Of a DNA stretch of 64,000 nucleotides, positions 24,529-35,125 are shown piece after piece. The first letter of the stretch is position 1. The number at the start of each line of letters is the position of its first letter. This DNA comes from Myrica gale (taxonomy: Eukaryota > Streptophyta > Magnoliopsida > Fagales > Myricaceae). Location of the stretch: NCBI GenBank assembly GCA_963930655.1, contig OZ005601.1, positions 23,622,921-23,686,920 on the forward strand. Direction: 5' to 3'. The position numbers and the translations under genes were made by a program. Under the pieces are notes generated by a model. The model did not search any database and was not told the DNA's origin. It saw only the letters and a list, made by a program, of their open reading frames with translations.

Positions 24529-25209
24529 GCAAGTGAACCCAAGAGCTAATTCCCAGATTAGCCAGACTCGCCTACTTTACAGAAACTTCGATCACTATAT
24601 GTCCTGATTAATGGTGTGTTTGTCCTGTTACCCGAACTAGCATCCCTGGTTCAACAACTGATTATGATAGCAAGAAAATTCAAACAATCATGAAACTTTT
24701 CCCTGCTAGCAAATAAAAAAAGGAACATTTGGCTGAAGATTGTAGAAAAAATTTTATGCTAATAAATAGAAAGAAAACAAATAAACAAATGGAGCGAGAA
24801 CAGAAAATTTGACAAATCGGTGTTCCAAAAGCTGGTGAGCTAAACTGTTATACTCTTGCATGAGCGTAAGCTATTAATTGTATATACTTACATGCATATA
24901 CGTGCGTGCACCTGCAGGGTTAGATGTACAGTCATATTTGCATGTGATTTCCAACTGCAAAATTCAAGGGGCATAGGTCATTCCCTTCCTGGTGTTTCCA
25001 ATGAGTACAAAAAAAAATACAATTTACATCAGACAGACAAACCTCTACTCATCCACATTATCAGGGCAATATATGAGAAAAATTATGAACAACATAAGGA
25101 GAGATCTTACATCATTCTTATTTTCGAAACTCAAGCACTTCAATAATCAAACATCTAAATAAATATAAATGCTACACATCATCAATAATTTGCAACAAAA
25201 CTTGCGTGA

Positions 25210-26900
25210 AACACCGATCGATCGTTTAAAAAAAAACGATCGATCGGTTGTATATCATCTAACAGACGATCGATCGTCACTTATTGGTGATCGATCGTCA
25301 ATTACCCAGATCGATAAAACCATGCAAACCCTCCCCACACACTCAAATCCACGCCCAAATCACTCTCAAATCATCCTCATTCAATACCCATTGCAATGTA
25401 CATATTAAAAACATCATAATAAGCTCTAATCATCACAAATTATATCCACAATACCCACAAATACCCAAATCAAAAAAATAATCAAATTACCAACCAAATC
25501 GTTCATAAATCGTAATGTATGTAGAGTATATTACCTCTTGCACGATATAAACACCAAAACGAACAAAATTTCTACCAAAATCTCACAAATTTCGCCAAAT
25601 ATTTTAAATATTCACTCGGTTAGAAAACCAATGAATATGAGCTCAACTTCCTCTTAATCTATTCTAAACACTCTCTCAACCAAAAGAAGGTATTTGGACT
25701 AAGTTTGAGAGGAAAATAGCTCCTTGCCGCAAGCCTTCATTCTCCTCATTTCCGTGGTTGTTTTTTTTCACTTCACCCATGGCCTTAGAGCATTTGGGCA
25801 TTTCAAGCACGATAAACACCAATCGATCGGTCACCATACCGATCGATCGCCTTGTCAACTTTAAAATTCCCGCTAAGTTTTCAAACGATCGATCGCAATT
25901 TCCACGATCGAGCGGTACACGAATTCAAAATGACGACGGACGTGAGCGATCGATCGGTATTAATATATGATCAATCGGTCTCAAACCATTAAACGACACT
26001 GCCCTTTACCGATCGATCGGTGACATACCGATCGATCGTTAAACCTAATTATTGAAAAAACAATTTTTAACCTAACAAATAAAACAATTATTAAAATTAT
26101 TTTACTTAAAATGTCATTTTAATACATATCTCATACTAATAACTTATAATTATATGTTAAATAAACTTTATATCACTAGTTTATGACATCGTAGTACATT
26201 GCTCATACTAACTCTTACAAAATGTTTATTTGATGTAACATGTACAACTTGTACATGCTTTCCTAAATATTAATGAAGTATACTTTATATGTTGTTATGT
26301 AATCTAAACATATCCTAACGTACTTTATTAATATATATTTTGTATTTCTAATTATTTAAGCTCATATTATTCAATCACAAATGTTTAATCATGAAATTTA
26401 TGTACCGATTGATCGTCAATGTTAACCGATCGATCGCCTTTTGCATTTAAAACGACACCGTGTGAATCGATCGATCGATCGCTTCGTCTAAAAAAAATGA
26501 CGACGATAATGACAATCGATCCGTGTGCCTTTACCGATCGATCGTTATGCATAAGACAAAACGACGACGTCCTTGATGATCAATCACTTCAATATAAATG
26601 ATCGATCAGTAAATTAGAAATATATAAACGACATCGTACTTAAATGATCGATTACCTAAAGCACCGATCGATCGGTTATCATAAAATTTAGAAAGATTTT
26701 CTATGACGGATGCCGATCGATTGTCATATCGTAGCGATGGATCGTGTTTCAAAGCCACGTGTTTATTGATAACCGATCGATCGGTATATAAACAACGATC
26801 GATCGGGTGGAGTGACGGCGTAATTTCCTCGCCAAAACTCTTTGCATTTAGTGATGGAGCATTTCTTCACAAAAGTACCGATCCATCGGTGTATAACCGA
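25210..26900. repeat. Right CGATCGATCG subterminal array
   Basis: About twenty copies of the palindromic word CGATCGATCG, many extended to ACCGATCGATCGGT. They lie in clusters at 25210-25310, 25820-26040 and 26400-26900, separated by AT-rich filler. Part of the 23640-27101 CACTA element. Confidence 0.8.
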
Positions 26901-27104
26901 TCGATCGTCGTGTGACGAAACTTTTCGTCGCCAAAAAATCAACTTTTTGTGACGACATTGTTATTTCGTCACAAATAAGACTTTTAGTGACGAAATTAGT
27001 GACCAAAATTATTTTCGTCACGAGAAACCATTTTTTAGTGACAAAAAATAACATTTCAGTCACCAAGAATTTCGTCACTAAAAGTCAATTTTCTAGTAGT
27101 GTCT

Positions 27105-27748
27105 TCATTTGACTCTATAGACCTGAAGCTTGAGATCATGTTTGTCCCTTGAAACCTCAGCGGGGAGGTCTTGGTATTGGACGCCTATGAAACCTCAGGT
27201 CCTCAACTCAGCTCTCAATTTTAATACTTTCTACTTTCAAAAATAATTTCTATTTTCCAAAAGTGGAGCCACCAAGATAAGTTTCTTGGCTTCGTCCCCG
27301 CTTCAATCCTTACTGCATAACGTATGAGCAGGTTTGATGACGCAGCAACGGCCGAGACAAAAGAGGATCTATTCTTTTAGCAACGGGCCAAAATGTTACT
27401 GCCTCCGACGTCATACATGAAAGGGACAAAGCGATTCGACGATGACTCGGATGAGCATTAAGGGTCACACATCTCAAGAACTTCCACCGCGTTTACAAGA
27501 GCACAAATCTTTTCAAACCTTAAACAATTCGGACCATACCTAACCCCAACCCATTCAGACCATTTGGCAATGGTGGTACGCCGATTTCCTTTATGATTCT
27601 GAATAGTTTTTACAATCAGATTATGACCGCTCTGGTCTATATATTTCACAGCAGACCTGCATATCTTCGACTCCATAAACTAGAGAACTTCCCGGCTTGG
27701 AATCACTGAGCCCGCTAGCCTCTCCGAAACAACTCCGTCAGAATTCTG
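27105..27748. other. Upstream flank of the BAHD pseudogene
   Basis: No gene recognised. Presumably holds the former promoter and leader of the acyltransferase gene that starts at 27749. Confidence 0.45.
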
Positions 27749-29363
27749 ATGTCGATTACGCGCGGAGTTCGATACATCTCGGAGAGCTTCATCAAACCGC
27801 AGTATGATTTAGTAGAGTCGGAGCGACCCTTGTACCTGACGCCATGGGATCTTGCCATGCTCTCTGTGCACTATATCCAAAAGGGCCTTCTCTTTACCAA
27901 ACCTCCAGCAGCAGATTACCAAGAAGACTTCATCAATACCCTCCTGAATAGGCTTAAGCACTCCCTCTCTCTCACCCTTGTCCATTTCTACCCACTTGCC
28001 GGTCGCCTTGAGACACGAAAGAATGAAAACCCACCTTCGTGCTCGATTTTCGTTGACTGCGCTAAAGGTCCTGGAGCTAAATTCATCCACGCAGAGCTAG
28101 ATATGAAAATTTCGGACATCCTATAGATATTATCACGCCCTTGCTTTCAATTCAAGTGACAGAACTAGAAGATGGCGTCTTTATAGGCTGTTCCATGAAC
28201 CATTGCATTGCTGATGGAACCTCTTACTGGCATTTCTTTAACACCTGGGTGATGTTCGTTTTGAGAAAAAATGTAGGATTTTAGAGAAGTTGTGAATTTT
28301 TATGTTGAATAGTGTTTATTGGTGTTTGTGTAAAGTGGAGAGAGAAATGATTTGATGTAATTGTTTAATAAAAAAGTATTGGAGTTATGTGAAAAAGTAT
28401 AGAGAGAAAATTTATGTTGAATAAAAAATTAAAAAGTTGTTGGAGATTGTGTAAAATGTATTGGTTTTTGTGTTTGAATTCTGAATATGTTCGGTGGTAG
28501 AATTGTGAATATACTTAGAATCCTGAAAAAATGGTGAAAACGAACATACCCCTGGTCCGAGATCTTTCAGGCAGTAGGCAATAAGGTTTTAATTACACGC
28601 CCACCCATCCATAATCGATGGTTTCCTGATGGGTATGGTCCAATCATCAACCTCCCTTTCACCCACCAAGATGAGTTCATCAGCAGATTTGAAGCTCCCC
28701 AACTCAGAGAGAGAATGTTCCATTTCTCGTCCCAATCTATAGCCGAACTCAAAGCAAAGGCCAATGCAGAGTACAACACCAACAAAATCTCTTCCTTCCA
28801 GTCCTTGTCGGCACTTGTCTGGAGATGCATAACGCGCGCACGTCGTCTACCAGATGATCAGGTAACCAATTGCAAGTTGGCCACCAATAACAGATCAAGA
28901 TTTGACCCACCCATGTCTCAAGAGTACTTTGGGAACTCGCTTCATGCGGTGGCCGGAGAAGCTACAGCTGGTGAACTGCTTGAACAGAATCTTGGGTGGG
29001 CAGCATGGCAGCTGCACCAGGCCGTTGTTAACCACACTGACAAGGTGGTGCGCGAATGGCTAGAGTCCTGGCTGCAGTCTCCCATTGTTTACCAACATGC
29101 TCGTTTCTTTGACAGATACGGAGTGATGATGGGGAGTTCACCCAGATTCAACATGTATGGCAATGAATTTGGGATGGGGAAGGCAATTGCACTTCGCGGT
29201 GGGTATGCAAATAAGTTCGACGGGAAAGTGTCGTCGTATCCAGGGAACGAAGGAGGAAGAAGCAATAGATTTGGAGGTCTGTCTTCCGGCAGATTCAATG
29301 AGCGTTCTCGAGTCTGATGAGGAGTTTATGAATGCCGTATCTGTTTTCCATCAGCTGCAATAG
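27749..29363 (+). pseudogene. BAHD acyltransferase, At3g50280/EPS1-like clade, inactivated
   Basis: The frame starts MSITRGVRYISESFIKPQ and shows PLYLTPWDLAMLSVHYIQKG, LVHFYPLAGRLETRK and [13 protein letters not shown]. Then, after a stop at 28124-28126 and an apparent internal deletion, come [18 protein letters not shown] and [18 protein letters not shown] with the catalytic HxxxD (HCIAD, 28201-28215). A 302-bp MITE then interrupts the frame. Beyond it the frame resumes: HNRWFPDGYGPIINLPF, SSFQSLSALVWRCITRAR. The DFGWG structural motif is changed to EFGMG (29165-29179), and a frameshift near 29260 moves the C-terminus (DLEVCLPADSMSVLESDEEF) to another frame. BAHD enzymes transfer acyl groups from CoA thioesters in the cytosol. 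At least three independent lesions make this copy dead. Confidence 0.88.
28249..28550. mobile_element. 302-bp MITE inside the BAHD pseudogene
   Basis: The ends are imperfect inverted repeats: GTGATGTTCGTTTTGAG at the left against GGTATGTTCGTTTTCACC read from the right. CCTGG flanks both sides (28244-28248, 28551-28555). Removing the insert plus one CCTGG leaves an uninterrupted acyltransferase frame (NTW then SEIFQ), which fixes its limits. Non-coding. A 5-bp duplication does not fit the common plant MITE superfamilies, so the superfamily is left open. Confidence 0.8.
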
Positions 29364-29453
29364 TTTTGAAACTCTATTAACTCGTAAGGAAAGAATTCAA
29401 TATCTCGCTTAATAAAATAAAATCTCTTTCTCCATCAAGTCTTATCTTATTAT

Positions 29454-29771
29454 TGTTAGTTATTAAACTTAATGAGGGTTTATTTCCAATAAAATTAGTT
29501 AATGGAGAGTTTATGTCTTTTAGTATTCTCATAAGTTACAAAGTTGAAGAGTTAGAGACCATTTTAATATTCACATTATGTGGGGTTAAATGAGATTTAC
29601 TATGATGAATTTTGTGAAATTTATTTGGGTGTTATGCTTTAGAAGTTGTAAAGTCTCATTGGAGACTATAAATATCTTTGTAACCTTTATGTTATTTTGC
29701 AAGTGGAATAAAGCTTTTGTTGAAGTATTTTATTTTCTCCACTTTGCTTCATAGTGTAGCCCAATCCAACA
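29454..29771 (+). repeat. 5' LTR of the plus-strand copia element
   Basis: 318 bp, starts TGTTAGTTATTAAACTT and ends CAATCCAACA. It includes a TATA-like CTATAAATATC within the LTR, a plausible promoter for the element. Confidence 0.93.
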
Positions 29772-29807
29772 AAGTGGTATCAAAACAAGGTTTTTGATCC
29801 TAGAAAA

Positions 29808-30484
29808 ATGAACAATTCCACATTTCCCTTTTATTTTCCTCTCCTTTCGAAATTTTTTTTTTGATAATTGGTGCATTCGAATGAAGGTGTTGCTTGGATC
29901 CCAAGATGCATGAGATGTTGTTGAGAAAGGCCTTGAAGAGCATAGTGAGGATGCTCAATTGAGTCCTAATCAAAGGGATTCTTTTCCAAAGACCTGGAAG
30001 AAGGATCAACAATCGTTCATGCTCATTCATCAATGTTTGGATGAAGTTATGTTCGAAAAAGTGGCAAATGCAACCACCTCCAAGCAAGCATGGAAGATTT
30101 TTCAAACCTCCTACCAAGCAGTGGACAAAGTGAAGAAGGTTCGACTTCAAATTGACTTCAAACACTAAAAGGTGAATTTGAAGTCTTACGCATGAAAGAA
30201 TCCGAGGCAATGGCGGATTACTTTTCACGTGTGTTGGCCAAAGCCAATCAAATTAAGAGGTACAGAGAAACGTTGGAGGATGTTCGTGTTATCGAAAAGA
30301 TCTTTCATTCCTTAAAATCAAAATTCGACTACATCGTTGTGGCTATTGAAGAGTCGAAAGATTTGGAAGCCATGACAATTGATGAACTCATGGGATCTCT
30401 ACAGGCTCACGAAGAAAGGCTCAACAAGAAGAAGGAAGAGCCATTAGAGCAAGTTCTAGATACAAGGCTCTCTCTCAAAGACTA
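29808..30484 (+). pseudogene. copia gag (UBN2-type), broken
   Basis: Frames show [34 protein letters not shown] and [14 protein letters not shown]. After a frameshift near 30170 they give [37 protein letters not shown] and [15 protein letters not shown]. These are the standard phrases of plant copia Gag (UBN2 family), which packages element RNA. An in-frame TGA replaces a conserved tryptophan codon near 29909. The zinc-knuckle region after 30500 is frame-shifted. Confidence 0.85.
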
Positions 30485-30797
30485 GGAAGAGGAGCGAGAT
30501 GAAGGTCAAAAAGGAAGAGGACGTGGTCGTGGTCGAGATAGAGGTCGAGGAAGAAATGGAAGAGGAAGAGAACGTGGTAGAGATGACCATCATTTTTTCA
30601 ATAATGGAGACAAGGGACAATCATAAAGAGGGCGTGGATGAGGAAACAATTCAAGATCAAATCCAAGGAGGTATGACAAATCTCAAATCCAATGTTTCAA
30701 TTGTGAAAAATATGATCATTATTCATGGCAGTGTAGAAGCACTAACAATGTTAAAGAAGAAGCAAATTACGTTGAAAAATAAGAAACGGAGCACACT

Positions 30798-33700
30798 TTG
30801 TTGTTGGCGTACAAAGGAGAAGAAAATAAAGAGAAGAATTTATGGTATCTTGACAATGTGGCAAGTAATCATATGTGCGGAGATAAAAATAAGTTTGTTG
30901 AGATTGACGAATCCATGAGCGGAAATGTTACTTTTGGAGACTTGTCCAAAGTTTCGATCAAGGGAAAAGGTACAACTTTGATTCGGTTGAAAAATAGAGG
31001 CCATCAATTTATTACTAATGTTTATTATGTGCCAAGCGTGAAGAGAAATATTTTGAGTCTAGGAAAACTCTTAGAGAAAAGCTATGATATTCTAATGAAA
31101 AATCGTAGTCTTTCAATAAGAGATGAAATAGGGAGTTTGATAACCCAAGTTCCTATGACAAAGAACTGGATGTTTCTACTCAATATTCAAACCGATATGA
31201 CGAAATGCTTGAAGACTTGTGTTGAAGATTCAAATTGGCTTTGGCACTTGAGACTTGGACACTTGAATTTTGAAGGACTCCAATTGCTAGCCAAGAAGAA
31301 GACGGTGAATGACTTGCCTTCTATTGGGCATCCAAATCATCATTGTGAAGGATGTCTCTTTGGAAAGCAATCAAGAAAAATTTTTCCAAACGAGGCTTGT
31401 ACAATTGCAATGAAGTCACTGCAACTTGTTCACTCGGATGTTTGTGGCATATTCAATCCACCATCATTTGGTAAGAACAAATACTTTATTCTATTTATTG
31501 ATGATTTTAGCCAAAAAAACATGGGTTTATTTTCTCAAGGAAAAATCGAAAGTATTTGAAACATTCAAAAATTTCAAATCGCTTGTTCAAAAAAAAGTGG
31601 CTATGAAATAAAGGCTTTACGATACGATAGAAGGGGTGAATACACATCAAATGCCTTCAAAATATTTTGTCAAGAAAATAGTATTCACCATCCTTTAACA
31701 GTTCCAAGATCTCCACAACAAAATGGGGTTGCCGAGAGAAAAAATTGAACTATTCTCAACATGGCTCGAAGTATGTTGAAAAGCAAAGATTTGCCAAAAA
31801 ATTTTGGGCGGAAGCGGTGGTTTGTGCAGTGTACTTATCAAATCGACGTCCCACAAAATGTTTGCAAGACAAAACTCTTCAAGAAGAATGGAGCGGAATC
31901 AAGCCGAGTATTTATTACTTGCGTGTTTTTGGAAGTATTGCTTATGCACATGTGCCGGATGAAAGGAGATCCAAGCTAGATGACAAAAGCACAAAACTAG
32001 TATTCATCGGCTATGATTCAAGATCCAAAGGCTACAAGTTGTACAATCCAACCGATCACAAGATCATTGTTAGTCGAGATGTTGAGTTCGATGAAGCAAG
32101 TACGTGGCCTCGAAGAAGATTATTATTTTCTTCATTTCTTTGAAGATGAGAACGAAAATGAAGTTTTAGAGCCATCTACGCACTCTCCTCCTTCAACGCC
32201 ACCATTGTCCTTTCAAAGTCCATCTACTTCGTCATCAAGGGAATAAAGTTCAAACGAAGGACCACAAGGCAAAAGAAGCCTTCAAGAGATTTACGATCCC
32301 ACGGAGGAGGTAACAGAAAGATTACATGATCTAACTCTTTTTTGTCACTTTGCTGGTAGTGAGCCTATGAATTTTGAAGAAGCTGCACCAGACAAAAGGT
32401 GGGGGAATGCTATGCATGAAGAAATCCAAGCCACAGAGAAGAATGAAACATAGGAGCTTGCAACACTTCCAAAAGGGAAAAAACCAATCAGCGTCAAATG
32501 GGTGTACAAGGCAAACAAGAATTCGAGTGGTGAAGTGAAGAGATACAAGGCAAGACTAGTTGCCAAAGGATATAGTCAAAGGCCCGAAATTGACTTTAAT
32601 GAGGTATTCGCACCCGTTGCCCATTTGTAAACTATTCGATTAATTTTTTTTTGGCAACTCAAAATAGTTCGAAAATCCATCAAATGGATGTCAAGTCCAC
32701 TTTCTTGAATGACTTTCTTGAAAATGAAGTCTATGTGGAACAACCTTTGGGTTATATTGTGAAAGGGCATGAAGAGAAAGTTTTGAAATTGAAGAAAGCC
32801 TTGTATGGCTTAAAGCAAGCACCAAGGGCATGCATTGTAGAATTGACAAGTACTTCGAAGATAATAATTTTTTGAAGTGTCCCTATGAACATGCTCTTTA
32901 TGCAAAGGTGAATCCATATGAAGATATATTTCTCGTATGTTTGTATCTGGATGACTTGATTTTTACAGGAACTAATCCTACCATGTTTGAGGAATTCAAG
33001 AAAGTAATGGCTCGAGAGTTTGAGATGATGGATCTTAGTCATATGTGTTTTTATCTTGTCATCGAAGTAAAGCAAATGGAGGATGACATTTTTATTTCTC
33101 AAGAATGTTATGCAAAAGACATTTTTAAGAAATTCAAAATGGATGATTGCAAGCCCGTGAGCACACCTGTAGAATGTGGCATCAAATTATCAAGGCATGA
33201 AGATGGAGAAAAAGTAGATCCAATATTTTTCAAAAGCCTTGTTGGAAGTTTGAGATATGTAACTTGCACAAGGCCGGATATTCTTTTTGGGGTTGGACTT
33301 GTTAGTTGATACATGAAAGCTCCTACTTTCTCTCATTTGAATGCGGCTAAAAGAATTCTTCGGTACATCAAAGGTACACTTGAACATGGATTGCTTTATT
33401 CATTTTCAAATGATTTTAAGCTTTTGGGCTATTGTGATAGTGATTGAGCTAGAGATGTTGATGAAAGAAAAAGCACAACCGGATTTGTTTTCTTCATTGG
33501 AAGTACGGCTTTTACTTGGTCCTCAAAGCAACCCATTGTTACACTATCCACTTGTGAAGCGGAGTATGTTGCTATGTCAAGTTGTGTTTGTCAAGCAATT
33601 TGGTTAAGATCTTTGTTGAAGAAGCTTCATGTCTCGGAAAATGATACAACGAAGATTTTTGTGGATAAGAAGTCGGCGATAGCTTTGGCCAAGAATCCAC

Positions 33701-33909
33701 TTTTTCATGATCGAAGCAAGCATATCGACACAAAATTTCATTTCATTCAAGAATGTATAGCTAAAAAGGAGGTGGAGCACAAGTTCGTGAAGTCACAAGA
33801 TCAAGTTGCCAATATTTTCACCAAGCCGCTCAAGGGTGAAATATTTTGTAAAATAAGGAGTTTGCTGGGAGTTACAAAATTAAGTTTAAGAGGGGGTGCT
33901 AGTTATTAA
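30798..33909 (+). pseudogene. copia pol (protease, integrase, RT, RNase H), broken
   Basis: The protease site is changed ([13 protein letters not shown] in place of the D-S/T-G triad). The integrase zinc finger is recognisable ([23 protein letters not shown]), and the integrase core follows in pieces. RT shows IHQMDVKSTFLN, GYIVKGHEEKVLKLKKALYGLKQAPRA split in frame, and VCLYLDDLIFTG. RNase H shows STCEAEYVAMSS split in frame and SKHIDTKFHFIQE. At least six stops or frameshifts occur between 31500 and 33580, so it cannot encode an active polyprotein. Confidence 0.88.
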
Positions 33910-34215
33910 ACTTAATGAGAGTTTATTTCCAATAAAATTAGTTAATGGAGAGGTTATGTCTTTTAGCATTCTCATAGGTTACAAAGTTGAAGAGTTAGAG
34001 ACCATTTTAATATTCTCATTATGTGGGGGTTAAATGAGATTTACTATGATGAATTATATGAGATTTATTTGGGTGTTTTGTTTTAGAAGTTGTAAAGTCT
34101 CATTGGAGACTATAAATATCTTTGTAACCTTTATGTTATTTTGCAAGTGGAATAAAGCTTTTGTTGAAGTATTTTAATTTCTCCACTTTGCTTCATAGTG
34201 TAGCTCAATCAAACA
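33897..34215 (+). repeat. 3' LTR of the plus-strand copia element
   Basis: 319 bp, starts TGCTAGTTATTAAACTT and ends CAATCAAACA. Supplies the element's polyadenylation region. Confidence 0.93.
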
Positions 34216-34220
34216 ATTAT

Positions 34221-34841
34221 CACAATAACCATAAAAAATACATTCAAATCATCTCTCTTCATTTTTTTTACAAATTTCAATAAATCAAAATTTGTAAACC
34301 ATTCAAACACTACTTTACGTCCCAGTGAATTTATCTATGGTTATGATGATGTCAACAGTACTAGAGGAAATTGATTGGTACGACAACGGACAATCGGTAG
34401 TAGCAGAGCATTTTGTAAAGCATGTGACATTATGATATTAATTACAGAAGAAAAAGGTAGTGGATATTCATTTGCAGATAAGCTAAATCGTAAATGTTAT
34501 GTAAAATGCTACATACTTGTGCGTTAGCTGCTAGTTTAAGGATTGCAGCTATTAACAATGTTGTGCATTGTCTCGCTCCGCCTCTGAATTTCAGGAGACT
34601 CCCCTTTGTAATTTAACAAATTGATTTGAACTGGTTATTTGCTGGAGTTGATCCCCTGATTATGTATCTTTTGAGCAGGAATGAGGAACCAATTGTCTTG
34701 ATTACAAAAAAAAAGTGTAAAGTTGCAGCTACTAATTTTCCGTATGGATCATTAGAGCTTGAACAAAAGTAGACCCCTCAAATCTATGTACGTATAAGGT
34801 GTCGCATAACAAAATATTGCTGGACCTAAAGGCAATTCGTT
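34221..34841. other. Spacer between the two copia elements
   Basis: About 620 bp without a recognised gene. 34225-34310 is AT-rich and resembles the edge of a small MITE-like unit. Confidence 0.5.
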
Positions 34842-34846
34842 CAGAA

Positions 34847-35118
34847 TGAAGATTTTGAATGAGGTGAGCAGAGAGTATTTGTAGAAAGAGAAGATGAGTT
34901 GCTACTGCAGAGCTCGTTTTTATTATATTGTTCTCTCTTGCAGATTTGCCTTTACAATCTTACTCATTTAAATAACCATCAGATAATTCTAGAGACCTTC
35001 TAGAAAACTGAAAAGACATTGCAAAACACAAAAGGTTCTAGAGACGTTCTAGGAATCTGAAAGGACAAAATGTATTAAAGAAAACAGAGTTCAAGAAAGT
35101 GCATTAAAAAATCCAACA
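34847..35118 (-). repeat. 3' LTR of the minus-strand copia element
   Basis: 272 bp, nearly identical to 39233-39504. Contains repeated TTCTAGAGAC/ACGTTCTAG blocks. Confidence 0.95.
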
Positions 35119-35125
35119 CTCCCCC

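Larger units (their letters stand above)
23640..27101. mobile_element. CACTA-type DNA transposon, non-autonomous (3.46 kb)
   Basis: The right end read inward is CACTACTAGAAAATTGACTT and the left end is CAATACAAAAAAAAATTGAC, both continuing into TTTTAGTGAC. The flanks are TCT on both sides (23637-23639 and 27102-27104), the 3-bp target duplication expected for CACTA elements. Next to the ends are inverted blocks of GTGACGAAA/TTTCGTCAC. Further in are about 30 copies of the palindrome CGATCGATCG, mostly in two arrays (about 23840-24070 and 25210-26900). The interior holds only a short coiled-coil ORF (24277-24528). No transposase core is present, so it would need enzyme supplied in trans. Confidence 0.88.
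29454..34215 (+). mobile_element. Ty1/copia LTR retrotransposon, old copy
   Basis: LTRs at 29454-29771 and 33897-34215, flanked by a perfect 5-bp duplication ATTAT (29449-29453, 34216-34220). A primer-binding site TGGTATCAAAAC follows the 5' LTR (initiator methionine tRNA type), and a polypurine tract AAGAGGGGG precedes the 3' LTR. By eye the two LTRs differ at about 14 positions plus one indel in 318 bp, roughly 95-96% identity. The interior order is gag, protease, integrase, RT, RNase H, with many stops and frameshifts. Inserted ~90 bp beyond the end of the BAHD pseudogene. Confidence 0.95.

Noticed and set aside
26848-27112. ORFs on both strands rich in VTK repeats
   Set aside because: They are translations of the GTGACGAAA/TTTCGTCAC repeats at the end of the CACTA element, not a protein gene.
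30499-30918. ORF rich in Glu/Val as a separate gene
   Set aside because: It is an out-of-frame reading of the Gly/Arg-rich and zinc-knuckle end of copia gag.
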